A stretch of 64,000 nt of DNA from an uncultured Cedecea sp. (GTDB lineage Bacteria > Pseudomonadota > Gammaproteobacteria > Enterobacterales > Enterobacteriaceae). The notes beneath the pieces are model-generated. The model was not told the origin of the DNA. It was given only the letters and a program-made list of their open reading frames with translations, and made no database searches. Of this stretch, positions 1-9,307 are shown piece by piece. The translations under genes were made by a program, and so were the position numbers. Within the stretch, counting starts at the first letter, position 1. Each line of letters begins with the position of its first letter. The DNA lies in the NCBI RefSeq assembly GCF_947498825.1, contig NZ_CANMLV010000001.1:662653-726652 (forward strand). The letters are read 5' to 3'.

Positions 1-204
1 AGTGGATTACGCGTACTGGAAATTGATAGCGCCTGTTTTGTTAACAGTGAACCGCTGGAAATCAGCCACCAGAAAGCCGCCAGTGCCTTATGCCGCTTTA
101 CCCGCCTCACCCATAAAGAACTGGGAGATGCGCTGGACGACCTGCAATTTATTCGCGAACTCACCGCCCTGATTAATCAGGGCTACTGGTATTTTGATAA
201 TTAA
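1..204 (+). CDS. roxA: Ribosomal protein uL16 arginine hydroxylase RoxA (YcfD), C-terminal part only
   Basis: The reading frame is open from the first base and ends in TAA at 202-204, giving 67 residues. The end (GLRVLEID..., ...GDALDD..., INQGYWYFDN) lines up with the C-terminus of E. coli YcfD/RoxA, which ends GYWFFEG. RoxA is a cytoplasmic JmjC-type Fe(II)/2-oxoglutarate oxygenase that hydroxylates an arginine of ribosomal protein L16. Only the C-terminal winged-helix-like part is present; the catalytic cupin lies outside the window. In E. coli roxA is not next to bglX, so this neighbourhood differs. Confidence 0.85.
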   Translation, partial: SGLRVLEIDSACFVNSEPLEISHQKAASALCRFTRLTHKELGDALDDLQFIRELTALINQGYWYFDN

Positions 205-246
205 TTCCCACCTGAATGAGGCGTGCAATTCAGTGCGCCTCACGCA

Positions 247-281
247 CGCAGCACCCAAGTAACTTGAAGTATGACGGGTAC
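247..281. repeat. Dispersed intergenic repeat, partial copy A
   Basis: Contains CAAGTAACTTGAAGTATGAC followed by GGGTA, one end of the dispersed repeat found more completely at 536-656, 24502-24626, 28286-28456 and 43434-43564. Only one terminus is evident here. Confidence 0.55.
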
Positions 282-361
282 ACACCCTGTTTAAGCATTA
301 AAAGGTTCATTTATCCCCCAATTTCCCTTTATAATCGCGGCATCAAGCGATGGAGTAAAAA

Positions 362-469
362 ATGAAATTGTCAAAAATTGTGCTGGTAAGTGGAATGGTT
401 GTTATGGCTCTGGGCGGGATCAGTGGAGTTATGCTGGCTGGCTATATCATCATTGTGCGTACAGTTTAA
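362..469 (+). CDS. yohO: Small inner-membrane protein YohO (UPF0387), 35 aa
   Basis: ATG at 362 follows a GGAG motif (351-354) at good spacing and encodes 35 residues. The central MALGGISGVMLAGY closely matches E. coli YohO (MALGGIGGVMLAGY), which has the same length. It is a single hydrophobic segment with a short basic N-terminus (MKLSK), so it is a predicted one-span inner-membrane protein of unknown function. In E. coli yohO also lies upstream of the bglX-dld-pbpG region, which supports the call. Confidence 0.85.
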   Translation: MKLSKIVLVSGMVVMALGGISGVMLAGYIIIVRTV

Positions 470-535
470 AACCTCCGGCAGGGTGATAAACCTCCATTTA
501 CCGTAAATTCCCCCAGCTTTTACCTGCTGATACCC

Positions 536-656
536 AAAATAATTCACGTTGCTCCCAGGCGTAAAGCTTCGGCAGGCGATGAGCACAGAGAGACTGTGTG
601 ATTCCGCTGTCCGGACTCAGGCAACAGCCAAGAAAACTGAAGTATGACGGATACAA
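536..656. repeat. Dispersed intergenic repeat, copy B
   Basis: About 120 bases, starting near AAAATAATTCACGTTGCT and ending AAACTGAAGTATGACGGATA. The centre has the GATGAGCA...GTGTGATTC type core seen in the other copies. It lies between yohO and the 3' end of bglX. Confidence 0.7.
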
Positions 657-658
657 GA

Positions 659-688
659 GACAAGCCATACTCAACGGTATGGCTTGTC
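659..688 (-). terminator. Hairpin downstream of bglX
   Basis: Perfect 12-bp stem GACAAGCCATAC / GTATGGCTTGTC (659-670 and 677-688) with a 6-base loop, seven bases beyond the bglX stop. On the minus strand it is followed by TCTTGT, a weak U-tract, so it may be a terminator or an mRNA-stabilising hairpin. Confidence 0.6.
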
Positions 689-694
689 AGAAAC

Positions 695-2992
695 TTACTC
701 TAAAGTAAATTCCCCCTGTTTCACTTGCTCAGAATCCAGACCAACAAAGACGTTAAATTTGCCCGGCTCTGCGACATACTTCATTTTGGCGTTCCAGAAT
801 TTCAGCGCATTGACATCAATCGGGAAATTGACCGTCTGGCTTTCGCCCGGCTTCAATGTGACTTTGGTAAAACCTTTCAGTTCTTTAACCGGACGGCTCA
901 TTGAAGCAGTCACATCCTGCAAATACATCTGCACTACGGTGGCGCCTTCAAGTTTACCCGAGTTAGTTACGGTTACACTCGCCTCCACGCTACCGTCAGC
1001 CTTCATAACCGGAGAAGACATTTTCACATCAGACAGCGTAAAAGTGGTATAGCTCAAACCGTAACCAAATGGATACAGCGGCCCTGTGGTTTCATCAAAA
1101 TAACGTGAAGTATACTTATTCGGTTTTTCAGGATTGAAAGGTCGGCCAGTATTTAAGTGATTATAATAAGTAGGAACTTGCCCTACTGAACGCGGGAACG
1201 ACATCGGCAGTTTTCCCGATGGGTTATAGTCACCGAACAGCACATCGGCAATGGCATTACCACCTTCGGTACCACTGTACCAAGTTTCCAGCATGGCATC
1301 TGCTTGCTTGTCTTCATTCACCAGTGCCAGTGGACGTCCATTCATCAGCACCAGTACCAGCGGTTTACCCGTGGTTTTCAGTGCAGCAATTAAATTACGC
1401 TGGCTAAGGGGTAAAGTCAGATCGGTACGGCTGGAAGCTTCATGCGCCATGCCCTGGGCTTCCCCTACCACTGCAACAATCACGTCCGATTTTTTTGCCA
1501 CTTCAAGAGCTTCATCAATCATTTCCTGCTCTGAACGCGGGTCAACGACAACCGCAGGCTCGTATTGATTCAGAAACTCAACAATTGCTTTATCATTGGT
1601 GACATTCGAACCTTTGGCATACAGCACAGTCCCCTTAGGTCCGATAGCATTTTTAATGCCCTCTAATACCGTCACGGATTGAGCAGCTACGCCCGCAGCA
1701 GACCAGCTACCCATCGCATCTCGTTTACTGTCAGCTAACGCCCCTATCACTGCAACGGTGGTGTTTTTATTTAGCGGCAGGGTTTGTTGCTGATTTTTCA
1801 GTAACACCATACTTTCCCGGGCTACGCTGCGTGCTTCAGTGCGATGAAGACGACTTTCCGCGTTGGTATCAACCGGGTCTGAGCCAACAGGTCCCAAGTG
1901 GCTGTAGGGATCGTTAAACAGTCCCATATCGTATTTCACATTCAGAACGTGTCGCGTCGCGTCGTCAAGATCGGCCATTGAAACTTCGCCGCTCTTCACT
2001 AGTTCGGGCAAGTATTGGCTGTAATACTCATCGCTCATGCTCATGTTCACACCAGCTTTCAGCGCGACACGCACCGCATCTTTAGGATCACTGGCTACGC
2101 CATGTTTAATCAGCTCTTTAATCGCTCCGTGATCGGAAATAGTAATACCGGTAAACTTCCAGTCATCACGCAAAATTTCTTTCAGTAACCAAGTGTCTGC
2201 GGCTGCAGGCGTTCCATTCAGAGCGTTAAGCGCCACCATCACGCCCCCACTCCCCGCATCCAGGGCTGCTTTGAAAGGCGGCAGATAGTCATTAAATAAA
2301 CTCTGCATACTCATATCAACGCTGTTGTACTCTTTACCCCCTTCTACGGCACCGTAAGCAGCAAAGTGTTTCACGCTGGTCATCACCGAGTGGCGGTCTG
2401 CCGGGCTTTTACCCTGCATCGCTTTAACCATCGTACTGCCCATCACCGAAGTCAGGTAAGTATCCTCACCAAATCCTTCAGAGACACGGCCCCAGCGAGG
2501 ATCACGGGAAACATCAACCATCGGTGCCCAGGTCATATTCAGCCCATCATCTGCCGCTTCATAAGCGGATATGCGCCCAACGGTACTGACTGCATCAAGG
2601 TTAAAAGACGAGGCCAGCCCAAGGCTGATTGGAAAGACGGTACGCTGACCATGCAGAACATCATAGGCAAAAAACAGGGGGATTTTCAGGCGACTGAGTT
2701 CCATCACTTGATCCTGCATAACACGAATATCCTGGCGCGTAACAGTATTGAAAATAGCTCCGACCTGCCCCACCTTGATCATTTCGCGAATCGCCTCTTT
2801 CGGCGTACCTGGGCCAACGCTTATCAAGCGTAGCTGGCCAATTTTTTCATCCAGCGTCATTTGCTTAAGTAAATCTGTCACAAAAGCATCACGCGCTTCA
2901 GGGGTGAGTGGATGCTGGGTAAACATCTCATTGGCCAGAGCTGGCTGCAGAGCCAGACTTACTGCAATACCTACAGAACAGAGCCATTTCAT
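695..2992 (-). CDS. bglX: Periplasmic beta-glucosidase BglX (GH3)
   Basis: 765 residues, the same length as E. coli BglX. A signal peptide is visible (MKWLCSVGIAVSLALQPALA, cleavage near NEMF). It is a glycoside hydrolase family 3 enzyme cleaving beta-glucosides in the periplasm. The GH3 N-domain has RWGRVSEGFGED (~167-178) and KHFAAYG, with the nucleophile aspartate in GITISDHG at Asp287. The C-terminal part has the fibronectin-like FnIII domain (~660-765, ...YTTFTLSDVKMSS...). It is divergent from dld with about 175 bp of shared upstream DNA, as in E. coli. Nothing appears broken. Confidence 0.96.
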   Translation of the reverse strand: MKWLCSVGIAVSLALQPALANEMFTQHPLTPEARDAFVTDLLKQMTLDEKIGQLRLISVGPGTPKEAIREMIKVGQVGAIFNTVTRQDIRVMQDQVMELSRLKIPLFFAYDVLHGQRTVFPISLGLASSFNLDAVSTVGRISAYEAADDGLNMTWAPMVDVSRDPRWGRVSEGFGEDTYLTSVMGSTMVKAMQGKSPADRHSVMTSVKHFAAYGAVEGGKEYNSVDMSMQSLFNDYLPPFKAALDAGSGGVMVALNALNGTPAAADTWLLKEILRDDWKFTGITISDHGAIKELIKHGVASDPKDAVRVALKAGVNMSMSDEYYSQYLPELVKSGEVSMADLDDATRHVLNVKYDMGLFNDPYSHLGPVGSDPVDTNAESRLHRTEARSVARESMVLLKNQQQTLPLNKNTTVAVIGALADSKRDAMGSWSAAGVAAQSVTVLEGIKNAIGPKGTVLYAKGSNVTNDKAIVEFLNQYEPAVVVDPRSEQEMIDEALEVAKKSDVIVAVVGEAQGMAHEASSRTDLTLPLSQRNLIAALKTTGKPLVLVLMNGRPLALVNEDKQADAMLETWYSGTEGGNAIADVLFGDYNPSGKLPMSFPRSVGQVPTYYNHLNTGRPFNPEKPNKYTSRYFDETTGPLYPFGYGLSYTTFTLSDVKMSSPVMKADGSVEASVTVTNSGKLEGATVVQMYLQDVTASMSRPVKELKGFTKVTLKPGESQTVNFPIDVNALKFWNAKMKYVAEPGKFNVFVGLDSEQVKQGEFTLE

Positions 2993-3167
2993 CGAATTTA
3001 TTCTCTTCTATCCATGCTACGTTAGGATCTGCAGTTTGCCACATTGCCGACACAGGAAGAAGGATAATGCTCCGACTCTCTGTTGTTTTAGATATGATTT
3101 GGCATTGCATCAAGTTTTTTCAGCGCTATGCTAAACAGCAATAATTTATGCCCCACAAGGAGTGGAC

Positions 3168-4931
3168 ATGTCTGTTCAAAATACTATTGATAATAAGACA
3201 TTGATAAAAGACCTTACCAGTCAGCTTGGTTCTCAACATGTATTGACCAGCCCAGATAAAACAGCCCGTTATCGTAAAGGCTTCCGATCCGGACAAGGTG
3301 ATGCTCTGGCAGTAGTTTTCCCAGGATCATTACTTGAATTATGGCGTGTGCTGAGTCTCTGTGTGGCAGCGGATAAAATTATTTTGATGCAAGCGGCCAA
3401 TACCGGTCTGACAGAAGGCTCGACACCCAACGGTAATGACTACGATCGTGAAATCGTGATTATCAGCACGCGTCGTCTGGATAAATTGCAGTTACTGGAT
3501 GAAGGAAAGCAGGTACTTGCTTTCCCTGGAAGCAGTCTGTACCAGCTTGAAAAAGCACTGAAACCCTTAGGTCGTGAGCCACATTCGGTCATTGGCTCCT
3601 CCTGTATTGGCGCTTCAGTGATTGGCGGAGTATGTAATAACTCCGGTGGCTCTTTGGTGCAACGTGGACCGGCCTATACCGAGATGGCGCTCTATGCGCG
3701 GATTAACGAACAAGGCAACCTAACGCTGGTTAACCATCTGGGGATCGATTTAGGCACCACTCCGGAGCAGATCCTCGGTAAACTCGACGATGAACGAATC
3801 AGGCCCGAAGATGTAAAATATGATGGTCGTCAGGCCTCAGATAGTGAATATGCCCAACGCGTACGTGATGTCGATGCTGATACCCCTTCACGTTTTAATG
3901 CCGATCCTGGTCGTCTGTTTGAGGCCTCAGGCTGTGCGGGCAAACTGGCTGTTTTTGCTGTGCGTCTGGATACCTTCCCCAGCGAAAAACAAAATGAAGT
4001 CTTTTATATCGGAACCAACAATCCGAATGTTCTGACTGAGCTCCGCCGTCATATCCTGGCGAACTTTAAGCATTTACCGGTCGCGGGCGAATATATGCAT
4101 CGTGATATTTACGATATTGCCGCGGTCTACGGTAAAGATACGTTTATGATGATAGATAAACTCGGCACGGACAAAATGCCGTTGTTTTTTAATCTGAAAG
4201 GCCGTACCGATGCGTTACTGGAGAAAGTGCCCTTTGTGAAGCCCTATTTCACCGATCGCTTCATGCAGCGCCTTTGCTCCCTGTTCCCGGCACACTTACC
4301 TATGCGGATGAAACAATACCGGGATCAGTACGAGCACCACTTATTGTTGAAGATGTCAGGTGAAGGTATTCAGGAAGCTCGCGACTGGCTAAATCACTAT
4401 TTTCAACAGGCTGAGGGCGGCTTTTTTGTCTGTACAGCACAAGAAGGGGCTAAAGCATTTCTACACCGCTTTGCCGCGGCTGGCGCTGCGATTCGTTATC
4501 ATGCAGTCCATGCCGATGAAGTCGAAGATATCCTGGCCCTGGATATTGCCCTGCGTCGTAATGATACTGAATGGCTGGAACAGTTGCCGCCTGAAATCAG
4601 TGATAAAATTAGCCATAGCCTCTATTACGGACACTTTATGTGCCATGTATTCCATCAGGATTACATTGTTAAAAAAGGAGTCGATGTTCACGAGTTAAAG
4701 GCGCAGATGCTTGAATTATTGAATCAGCGCGGAGCACAGTATCCTGCGGAACATAACGTCGGACATTTGTATCAGGCCCCCGAGGCACTAGTGCAGTTCT
4801 ATCAGAGTAACGATCCGACCAATAGCATGAATCCGGGTATCGGAAAAACCAGCAAATATAAAGGCTGGGCAGAATGTGGTTGCTCACATTCTCATGAAAG
4901 CGAAGCGACAGTCTCAAAGCCTACGCATTAA
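3168..4931 (+). CDS. dld: Quinone-dependent D-lactate dehydrogenase Dld
   Basis: 587 residues. Peripheral inner-membrane FAD flavoprotein that oxidises D-lactate to pyruvate and feeds electrons to quinone. It is nearly collinear with E. coli Dld: TARYRKGFRSGQGDALAVVF, the FAD-binding PHSVIGSSCIGASVIGG region (~145-160), and EHNVGHLYQAPE near the C-terminus. ATG at 3168 was chosen because AAGGAG (3157-3162) sits five bases upstream; the in-frame GTG at 3162 overlaps that motif. The C-terminus extends past the usual end with a Cys/His-rich tail (CGCSHSHESE). Confidence 0.96.
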   Translation: MSVQNTIDNKTLIKDLTSQLGSQHVLTSPDKTARYRKGFRSGQGDALAVVFPGSLLELWRVLSLCVAADKIILMQAANTGLTEGSTPNGNDYDREIVIISTRRLDKLQLLDEGKQVLAFPGSSLYQLEKALKPLGREPHSVIGSSCIGASVIGGVCNNSGGSLVQRGPAYTEMALYARINEQGNLTLVNHLGIDLGTTPEQILGKLDDERIRPEDVKYDGRQASDSEYAQRVRDVDADTPSRFNADPGRLFEASGCAGKLAVFAVRLDTFPSEKQNEVFYIGTNNPNVLTELRRHILANFKHLPVAGEYMHRDIYDIAAVYGKDTFMMIDKLGTDKMPLFFNLKGRTDALLEKVPFVKPYFTDRFMQRLCSLFPAHLPMRMKQYRDQYEHHLLLKMSGEGIQEARDWLNHYFQQAEGGFFVCTAQEGAKAFLHRFAAAGAAIRYHAVHADEVEDILALDIALRRNDTEWLEQLPPEISDKISHSLYYGHFMCHVFHQDYIVKKGVDVHELKAQMLELLNQRGAQYPAEHNVGHLYQAPEALVQFYQSNDPTNSMNPGIGKTSKYKGWAECGCSHSHESEATVSKPTH

Positions 4932-4953
4932 TTATTATCGACAAGAATGTTCT

Positions 4954-4989
4954 GTGCGGGAAGGTCATTTGACCCTCCCGCACTTTTTT
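4954..4989 (+). terminator. Rho-independent terminator of dld
   Basis: GTGCGGG...GGTCA/TGACC...CCCGCAC hairpin (4954-4983) followed directly by TTTTTT. It lies between the convergent dld and pbpG, with the U-tract on the dld side. Confidence 0.9.
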
Positions 4990-5022
4990 GCGTCAATAAC
5001 TGATGGCATTAATAATCGATAA

Positions 5023-5940
5023 CTAATTACTCGCTGTTTGTAAACTTTTTGCGCGTTTATAATTCAGCGCTTCCTGCGGGACCGGAGTCACTTTTCCGGT
5101 TTCAAGCCAGGTACGCAAACGGCTGGCATCGGCAAAATGCGTCTGTTTACCAAATGCATCCAGTACCACCAGCGCCACCGGACGATTATTAATCATGGTA
5201 CGCATAACCAGACAGTGACCGGCATTATTAGTGAAACCGGTTTTAGTCAGCTGAATTTTCCAGTTTTCACGAAACATCAGATGATTGGTATTACGGAAAG
5301 GCAACGAGTAAGCCGGATTACTGAACGTTGCAGTATCTTCTTTCGTGGTGCTGAGAGTCCCGAGCAGTGGGTAGGATTTTGAAGCCATCAGGAGTTTAGT
5401 CAGGTCACGGGCGGTCGAAACGTTATTGACTGATAAACCTGTCGGCTCAACAAAACGCGTCTTCGTCATACCCAGGCTTTTTGCTTTAGTATTCATCGCC
5501 CGGATAAACGCTTTGTAGCCCCCCGGGTAGTGGTGGGCAAGGCTTGCGGCAGCCCGGTTTTCTGACGACATCAACGTCAATAACATCATATCTTTGCGGC
5601 TGAGTTCGCTATTAAGGCGCACTCGGGAATAAACTCCTTTCATTTCGGGGGTCTGACTAATATCCACCTTAAGCTTTTCATTCATCGGTAATCCGGCATC
5701 AAGCACAACCATTACCGTCATCAGTTTGGTAATAGAAGCAATAGGACGTACATTATCCGGATGGCTGGAATATAAGACCTTATGGGTCTCTAAATCGATA
5801 ATCATCGCGCTACCTGAAGCAATTTCTTGCTCAAGAACCGCTTTCTGGACAGTGGCTTTAGCGGCTTCTACCTGCGAGGTAAAAGGCACAGTCATCATGA
5901 GGGCCAGACTAAGCAAAGATAAACGGATTTTTTTCGGCAT
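5023..5940 (-). CDS. pbpG: D-alanyl-D-alanine endopeptidase PbpG (PBP7)
   Basis: 305 residues with a signal peptide ([20 protein letters not shown]..., cleavage near VEA-AK). Low-molecular-mass penicillin-binding protein of the S11 family that hydrolyses cross-links in peptidoglycan. All three active-site motifs are present: SITK, SEN (in LMSSENRA) and KTG (in [13 protein letters not shown]). Convergent with dld across a terminator, as in E. coli (bglX-dld-pbpG). No damage seen. Confidence 0.95.
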   Translation of the reverse strand: MPKKIRLSLLSLALMMTVPFTSQVEAAKATVQKAVLEQEIASGSAMIIDLETHKVLYSSHPDNVRPIASITKLMTVMVVLDAGLPMNEKLKVDISQTPEMKGVYSRVRLNSELSRKDMMLLTLMSSENRAAASLAHHYPGGYKAFIRAMNTKAKSLGMTKTRFVEPTGLSVNNVSTARDLTKLLMASKSYPLLGTLSTTKEDTATFSNPAYSLPFRNTNHLMFRENWKIQLTKTGFTNNAGHCLVMRTMINNRPVALVVLDAFGKQTHFADASRLRTWLETGKVTPVPQEALNYKRAKSLQTASN

Positions 5941-6217
5941 GGTGACACTTCTGTGAAAATGTTCAAAGTAACGGCCCGCGCTTGTGTATTCGCCGAAATG
6001 ACGTCCCCCTGGCGGTGCGAAAGAAATAATACTCTGACAGCAAGTAACATCGCCAGCTAATCATTAAACCCACTTTGTAAATCAGAGGCTATTTTGTATC
6101 TCTTTGTATCTGAATAGAATATTTGCGGTAATTTTTTAATCAGTGTTGCCGCGGTGGCAGGAGGTGGGTAAGCTATAATCACGAATACTCTTTCGCTGAT
6201 GGAGACTCTCTGGTTCC

Positions 6218-6781
6218 ATGGATATCAATGGACTTATTACACAGTATGGCTACCTTGCCGTTATTATCGGCAGTATTGCTGAAGGCGAAACCATCACACT
6301 TCTGGGTGGCGTGGCCGCTCATCAGGGGCTACTGACACTTCCCTTAGTGATTGCAGCAGCAGCGTTTGGCGGTATGGTGGGGGACCAGGTTCTGTTTTTT
6401 ATTGGGCGCTATTTTGGTCAGTCTATTCTGGCACGCTTTCCTCGCTATCAGGATAAAATAGAGCAAGCACAGGCACTCATACGACGTCATCCTTACTTAT
6501 TTGTGATCGGCTGCCGGTTTATGTACGGTTTTCGTATTGTCGGCCCGGTCATCATTGGTGCCAGTCGGCTCACTCCTGGTATCTTTATCGCATTAAATAT
6601 TATCGGAGCCATCGTCTGGGCGTCACTGTTTGTTAGCTTAGGTTATCTTGGCGGAGAAATTATTTATCCGTGGCTTGAATATTTAGACGGTCACTTAAAG
6701 TATGCCGTTTGGGTCATTATTGCTTTGGTGTTTGTGATTGCGATCCGATTGTGGTTTAAATCACGTAACAAAAAGCGTTAA
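6218..6781 (+). CDS. yohD: DedA-family inner-membrane protein YohD
   Basis: 187 residues. DedA/VTT family protein: a polytopic membrane protein of a family linked to lipid flipping and membrane-potential homeostasis. The start MDINGLITQYGY, GSIAEGETITLLGGVAAHQGLL, the RRHPYLFVIGCRFMYGFR motif (conserved Arg residues) and the basic tail match E. coli YohD throughout. A possible Shine-Dalgarno GGAG is further than usual (~13 bases) from the ATG. It sits after pbpG as in E. coli, without yohC between. Confidence 0.93.
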   Translation: MDINGLITQYGYLAVIIGSIAEGETITLLGGVAAHQGLLTLPLVIAAAAFGGMVGDQVLFFIGRYFGQSILARFPRYQDKIEQAQALIRRHPYLFVIGCRFMYGFRIVGPVIIGASRLTPGIFIALNIIGAIVWASLFVSLGYLGGEIIYPWLEYLDGHLKYAVWVIIALVFVIAIRLWFKSRNKKR

Positions 6782-6882
6782 TAACAGGAACGTGATGTAC
6801 ATAACGAGCCATGTTTTAATCTGAACTCCAGCGATGATGATAAAAAATTGTCGACTGAAGTTCAGAGGCTCATAGTGAATCA

Positions 6883-7908
6883 TTAAAAGATAACCAGCCA
6901 TCGTTCAGTAGCCCGACCTAATAAAATGAGGTCTTGATTTTTCGATATAATATGAACGTGATCAACTGTATGTATTTTTGATTCATAGTCTGCTTCACTT
7001 GTTATATAAATGGTTGCATTATCAAATGGAGCGACATCTGGTATATAAATATTTGGAGACCAGTTTCCGTTACAGAGCCCAATATGAATGTAACTGTTTT
7101 TTTCTAACGCCTCACTAATTTGATGCTCTGTTATTTTTTTATTATTTATGAAATTCAGGTTTATAAAATCATTGTTTTTAGATATCTCCCTTTGCATTTT
7201 CATTGAAAGATACCCAGGGTCTGCAACATCATTGACGTTATACAGATAGTCAATGCCCCAATCATCGGCATGATATTTACCTGAAAATGGTTGTTTAAAT
7301 TCTATTGATTGATTCATCGTTCTGTTCCATACATTTCCCGCAAACCATGTACAATTCGTGACCGGAGTATATACACCTTGCTGCCCGACACCTGGAGACA
7401 TATTAAAATTCTTAGCTATTTCGCTACTTTCTTCATTTAACGCGGGGATTATTTCATTTTCAAGATAGGCAAATTGCTCTGGCATTATTTTTAAACAGAA
7501 CTGATAAGCAAATCCTCGCTCTGGGCGATCGTTACTTTTATTTTTAGTAAAACCATAGCCCTCATGGTATCCATATCTATGGCTATTTTCATTAGTCACA
7601 TTTTGGTTTTCAAAAACGATAATCCATGCATGCCCCAGATTCCCGCCACCCAAAATCTGATTTAATGCTTTGACTACTGCCCTGGCTCTGGCATTTTTGT
7701 CATCAGGATAGGCAGATGCAGCCTCATCAGCAATATCACAAATAGCGTCTAAATCTGTAGGTTCAGGTTTCCGATTACAGCGTAAACAAATTTGAGGATA
7801 TCCTACTGAGGGATCTCCCTGTGGCATAATATGTGATTCGTTTTTTAGATTTGTAAGTGTTTTAGGTAAAATAAATTCATTAATATTACTCATAATTAGT
7901 GACTTCAT
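6883..7908 (-). CDS. Putative effector: permuted papain-like cysteine hydrolase with a C-terminal domain shared with the 18-19 kb phosphoesterase
   Basis: 341 residues, no signal peptide or membrane segment; TGGAG precedes the ATG. I do not recognise a named family. Visible: a CxxC pair (C41, C44); GHAWI with His93; NCTWFAGNVW with Cys186. A histidine preceding an Asn-Cys motif, followed by aromatics, is the order of circularly permuted papain-like enzymes (LRAT/PPPDE-type), so a cysteine peptidase, amidase or acyltransferase is inferred. Residues ~250-341 form a separate domain (NGNWSPNIYIPDV...EADYESKIH) that aligns with the last ~85 residues of the protein at 18070-19395. The gene stands alone between yohD and a LysR gene in AT-rich DNA, which suggests acquisition. 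It could be a secreted toxin or effector; the target is unknown. Confidence 0.6.
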   Translation of the reverse strand: MKSLIMSNINEFILPKTLTNLKNESHIMPQGDPSVGYPQICLRCNRKPEPTDLDAICDIADEAASAYPDDKNARARAVVKALNQILGGGNLGHAWIIVFENQNVTNENSHRYGYHEGYGFTKNKSNDRPERGFAYQFCLKIMPEQFAYLENEIIPALNEESSEIAKNFNMSPGVGQQGVYTPVTNCTWFAGNVWNRTMNQSIEFKQPFSGKYHADDWGIDYLYNVNDVADPGYLSMKMQREISKNNDFINLNFINNKKITEHQISEALEKNSYIHIGLCNGNWSPNIYIPDVAPFDNATIYITSEADYESKIHTVDHVHIISKNQDLILLGRATERWLVIF

Positions 7909-8374
7909 TTTAATCTCCAGAAAAATTCATCTAATAAAAAAAGAAGAGAAATTAATTACACCGTTATATATAGCATCATTACAAAATGACAGCCGCTTGG
8001 CTATAATAATGCGTGTTTTTACATCCCGAAAAAGAAGACAGACAAACTAACGTTGAACAATGGGAAGACTGAACGTCAAACTATTATTGAGTCTAATGTT
8101 TTTAGATGCAAAAATAAAGACATCCGTCACAAAGTCAGGAAAAACATCACTTAATTTAAATACATCAATTAATTACACAGTGAAAACAAATATATAAAAA
8201 ATTAATTATATACAGAATTATAATTATTACCGATATTCTTTACTGCAACAAAACTTACACGCAAGGAAAAGCGGACTACAGTGATTATTTGTCGAAAAAA
8301 CAGAATGTGCCCTCCAGATGCTTACTGACACAAAAGAAACAGTGTAGAATAAGGGGCATCAAGCAGGAGCATAA
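7909..8374. other. AT-rich intergenic stretch
   Basis: 466 bases between divergent genes. Strongly AT-rich around 8140-8240, with several TTAATTA/TATATA runs. No coding frame or clear hairpin recognised. It must hold the promoters of both flanking genes and is a plausible H-NS-type silencing target (inference from AT-richness only). Confidence 0.4.
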
Positions 8375-9307
8375 ATGACCATTAAAGAACATGATTTTCG
8401 TAAAATTGATTTAAATTTGCTGATTGCATTTACAGTGCTGTTTCGTGAACAGAGTGTCTCCTTGGCTGCAGATAAATTGCACCTTGGGCAGCCTGCCGTC
8501 AGTGGGGCGTTAGCACGCCTGCGAGAAATGTTCGACGATCCGTTATTTATTCGTAGTGGCCACCGTATGCAACCGACCGCTCGAGCCTGCGAACTACACC
8601 GTGAATTAATGCCTCTGCTTGAACAGCTACAAAGCACTTTATTTCAGTCCAGTGAATTCAGTCCAGGATCGACAACCACCAGCATTACGCTTGGGATGAG
8701 CGACTGGCTGGAAATGTGGCTAATGCCAACGTTACTGCCCGCACTCAAACAAACCGCTCCCGGTCTGCATATCCATGTGGTCACCAGTACACCGCTGACC
8801 GATATGCAACAACTGGAAGGGGGAGAACTGGATATGGCTCTCAGTGTTACGCAGCACAGTGCTCGCTGGCTTGAGAAAAAACATCTCATCAATATGCCCT
8901 ATCAAGTACTCTGGGATCCGCAACACGTCCATGTCACCTCGCCATTAACCCTTGAAGATTATGTCGCCTGGCCGCATATTCAGCTCAGCAACCGGGAGGC
9001 AACCAGCAGTCTGTTAGACCGAACACTGGACAAACAAGGCAAAACTCGCCAGATCGATTACACCACCGCCCACTTTGCTTCCCTCCCGGGCTTAGTACAA
9101 CAAATGCCGCTGATGGCTACGCTTCCCTCGGCATTAGCGAGTCAATGGCAGCAACGCTATGCCCTGCAAAGCAGCCCACTGCCACTTGATATTCCGGAAC
9201 TGGAAGTCGCTTTACTCTGGCATCAGCGCCACAATAGTGATACTCCCCTGATGTGGCTGGCTGAGACTATTCAGCAGCTGGTTTCAGCGACGGCAGTATC
9301 GTTATAA
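8375..9307 (+). CDS. LysR-family transcriptional regulator
   Basis: 310 residues. The N-terminal winged helix-turn-helix has [21 protein letters not shown] and [21 protein letters not shown] (~14-60), typical of the LysR family and its NodD/LeuO-like branch. The C-terminal substrate-binding domain runs ~95-305. It does not match an E. coli gene at this position and the ligand is unknown. Its last six bases overlap the end of dusC, which converges on it. It does not obviously control the neighbouring hydrolase, though the two genes are divergent. Confidence 0.85.
   Translation: MTIKEHDFRKIDLNLLIAFTVLFREQSVSLAADKLHLGQPAVSGALARLREMFDDPLFIRSGHRMQPTARACELHRELMPLLEQLQSTLFQSSEFSPGSTTTSITLGMSDWLEMWLMPTLLPALKQTAPGLHIHVVTSTPLTDMQQLEGGELDMALSVTQHSARWLEKKHLINMPYQVLWDPQHVHVTSPLTLEDYVAWPHIQLSNREATSSLLDRTLDKQGKTRQIDYTTAHFASLPGLVQQMPLMATLPSALASQWQQRYALQSSPLPLDIPELEVALLWHQRHNSDTPLMWLAETIQQLVSATAVSL

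Noticed and set aside
684..1052. Plus-strand frame opposite bglX, and many similar frames opposite other conserved genes
   Set aside because: Antisense shadows of well-conserved genes with no family resemblance or ribosome site.
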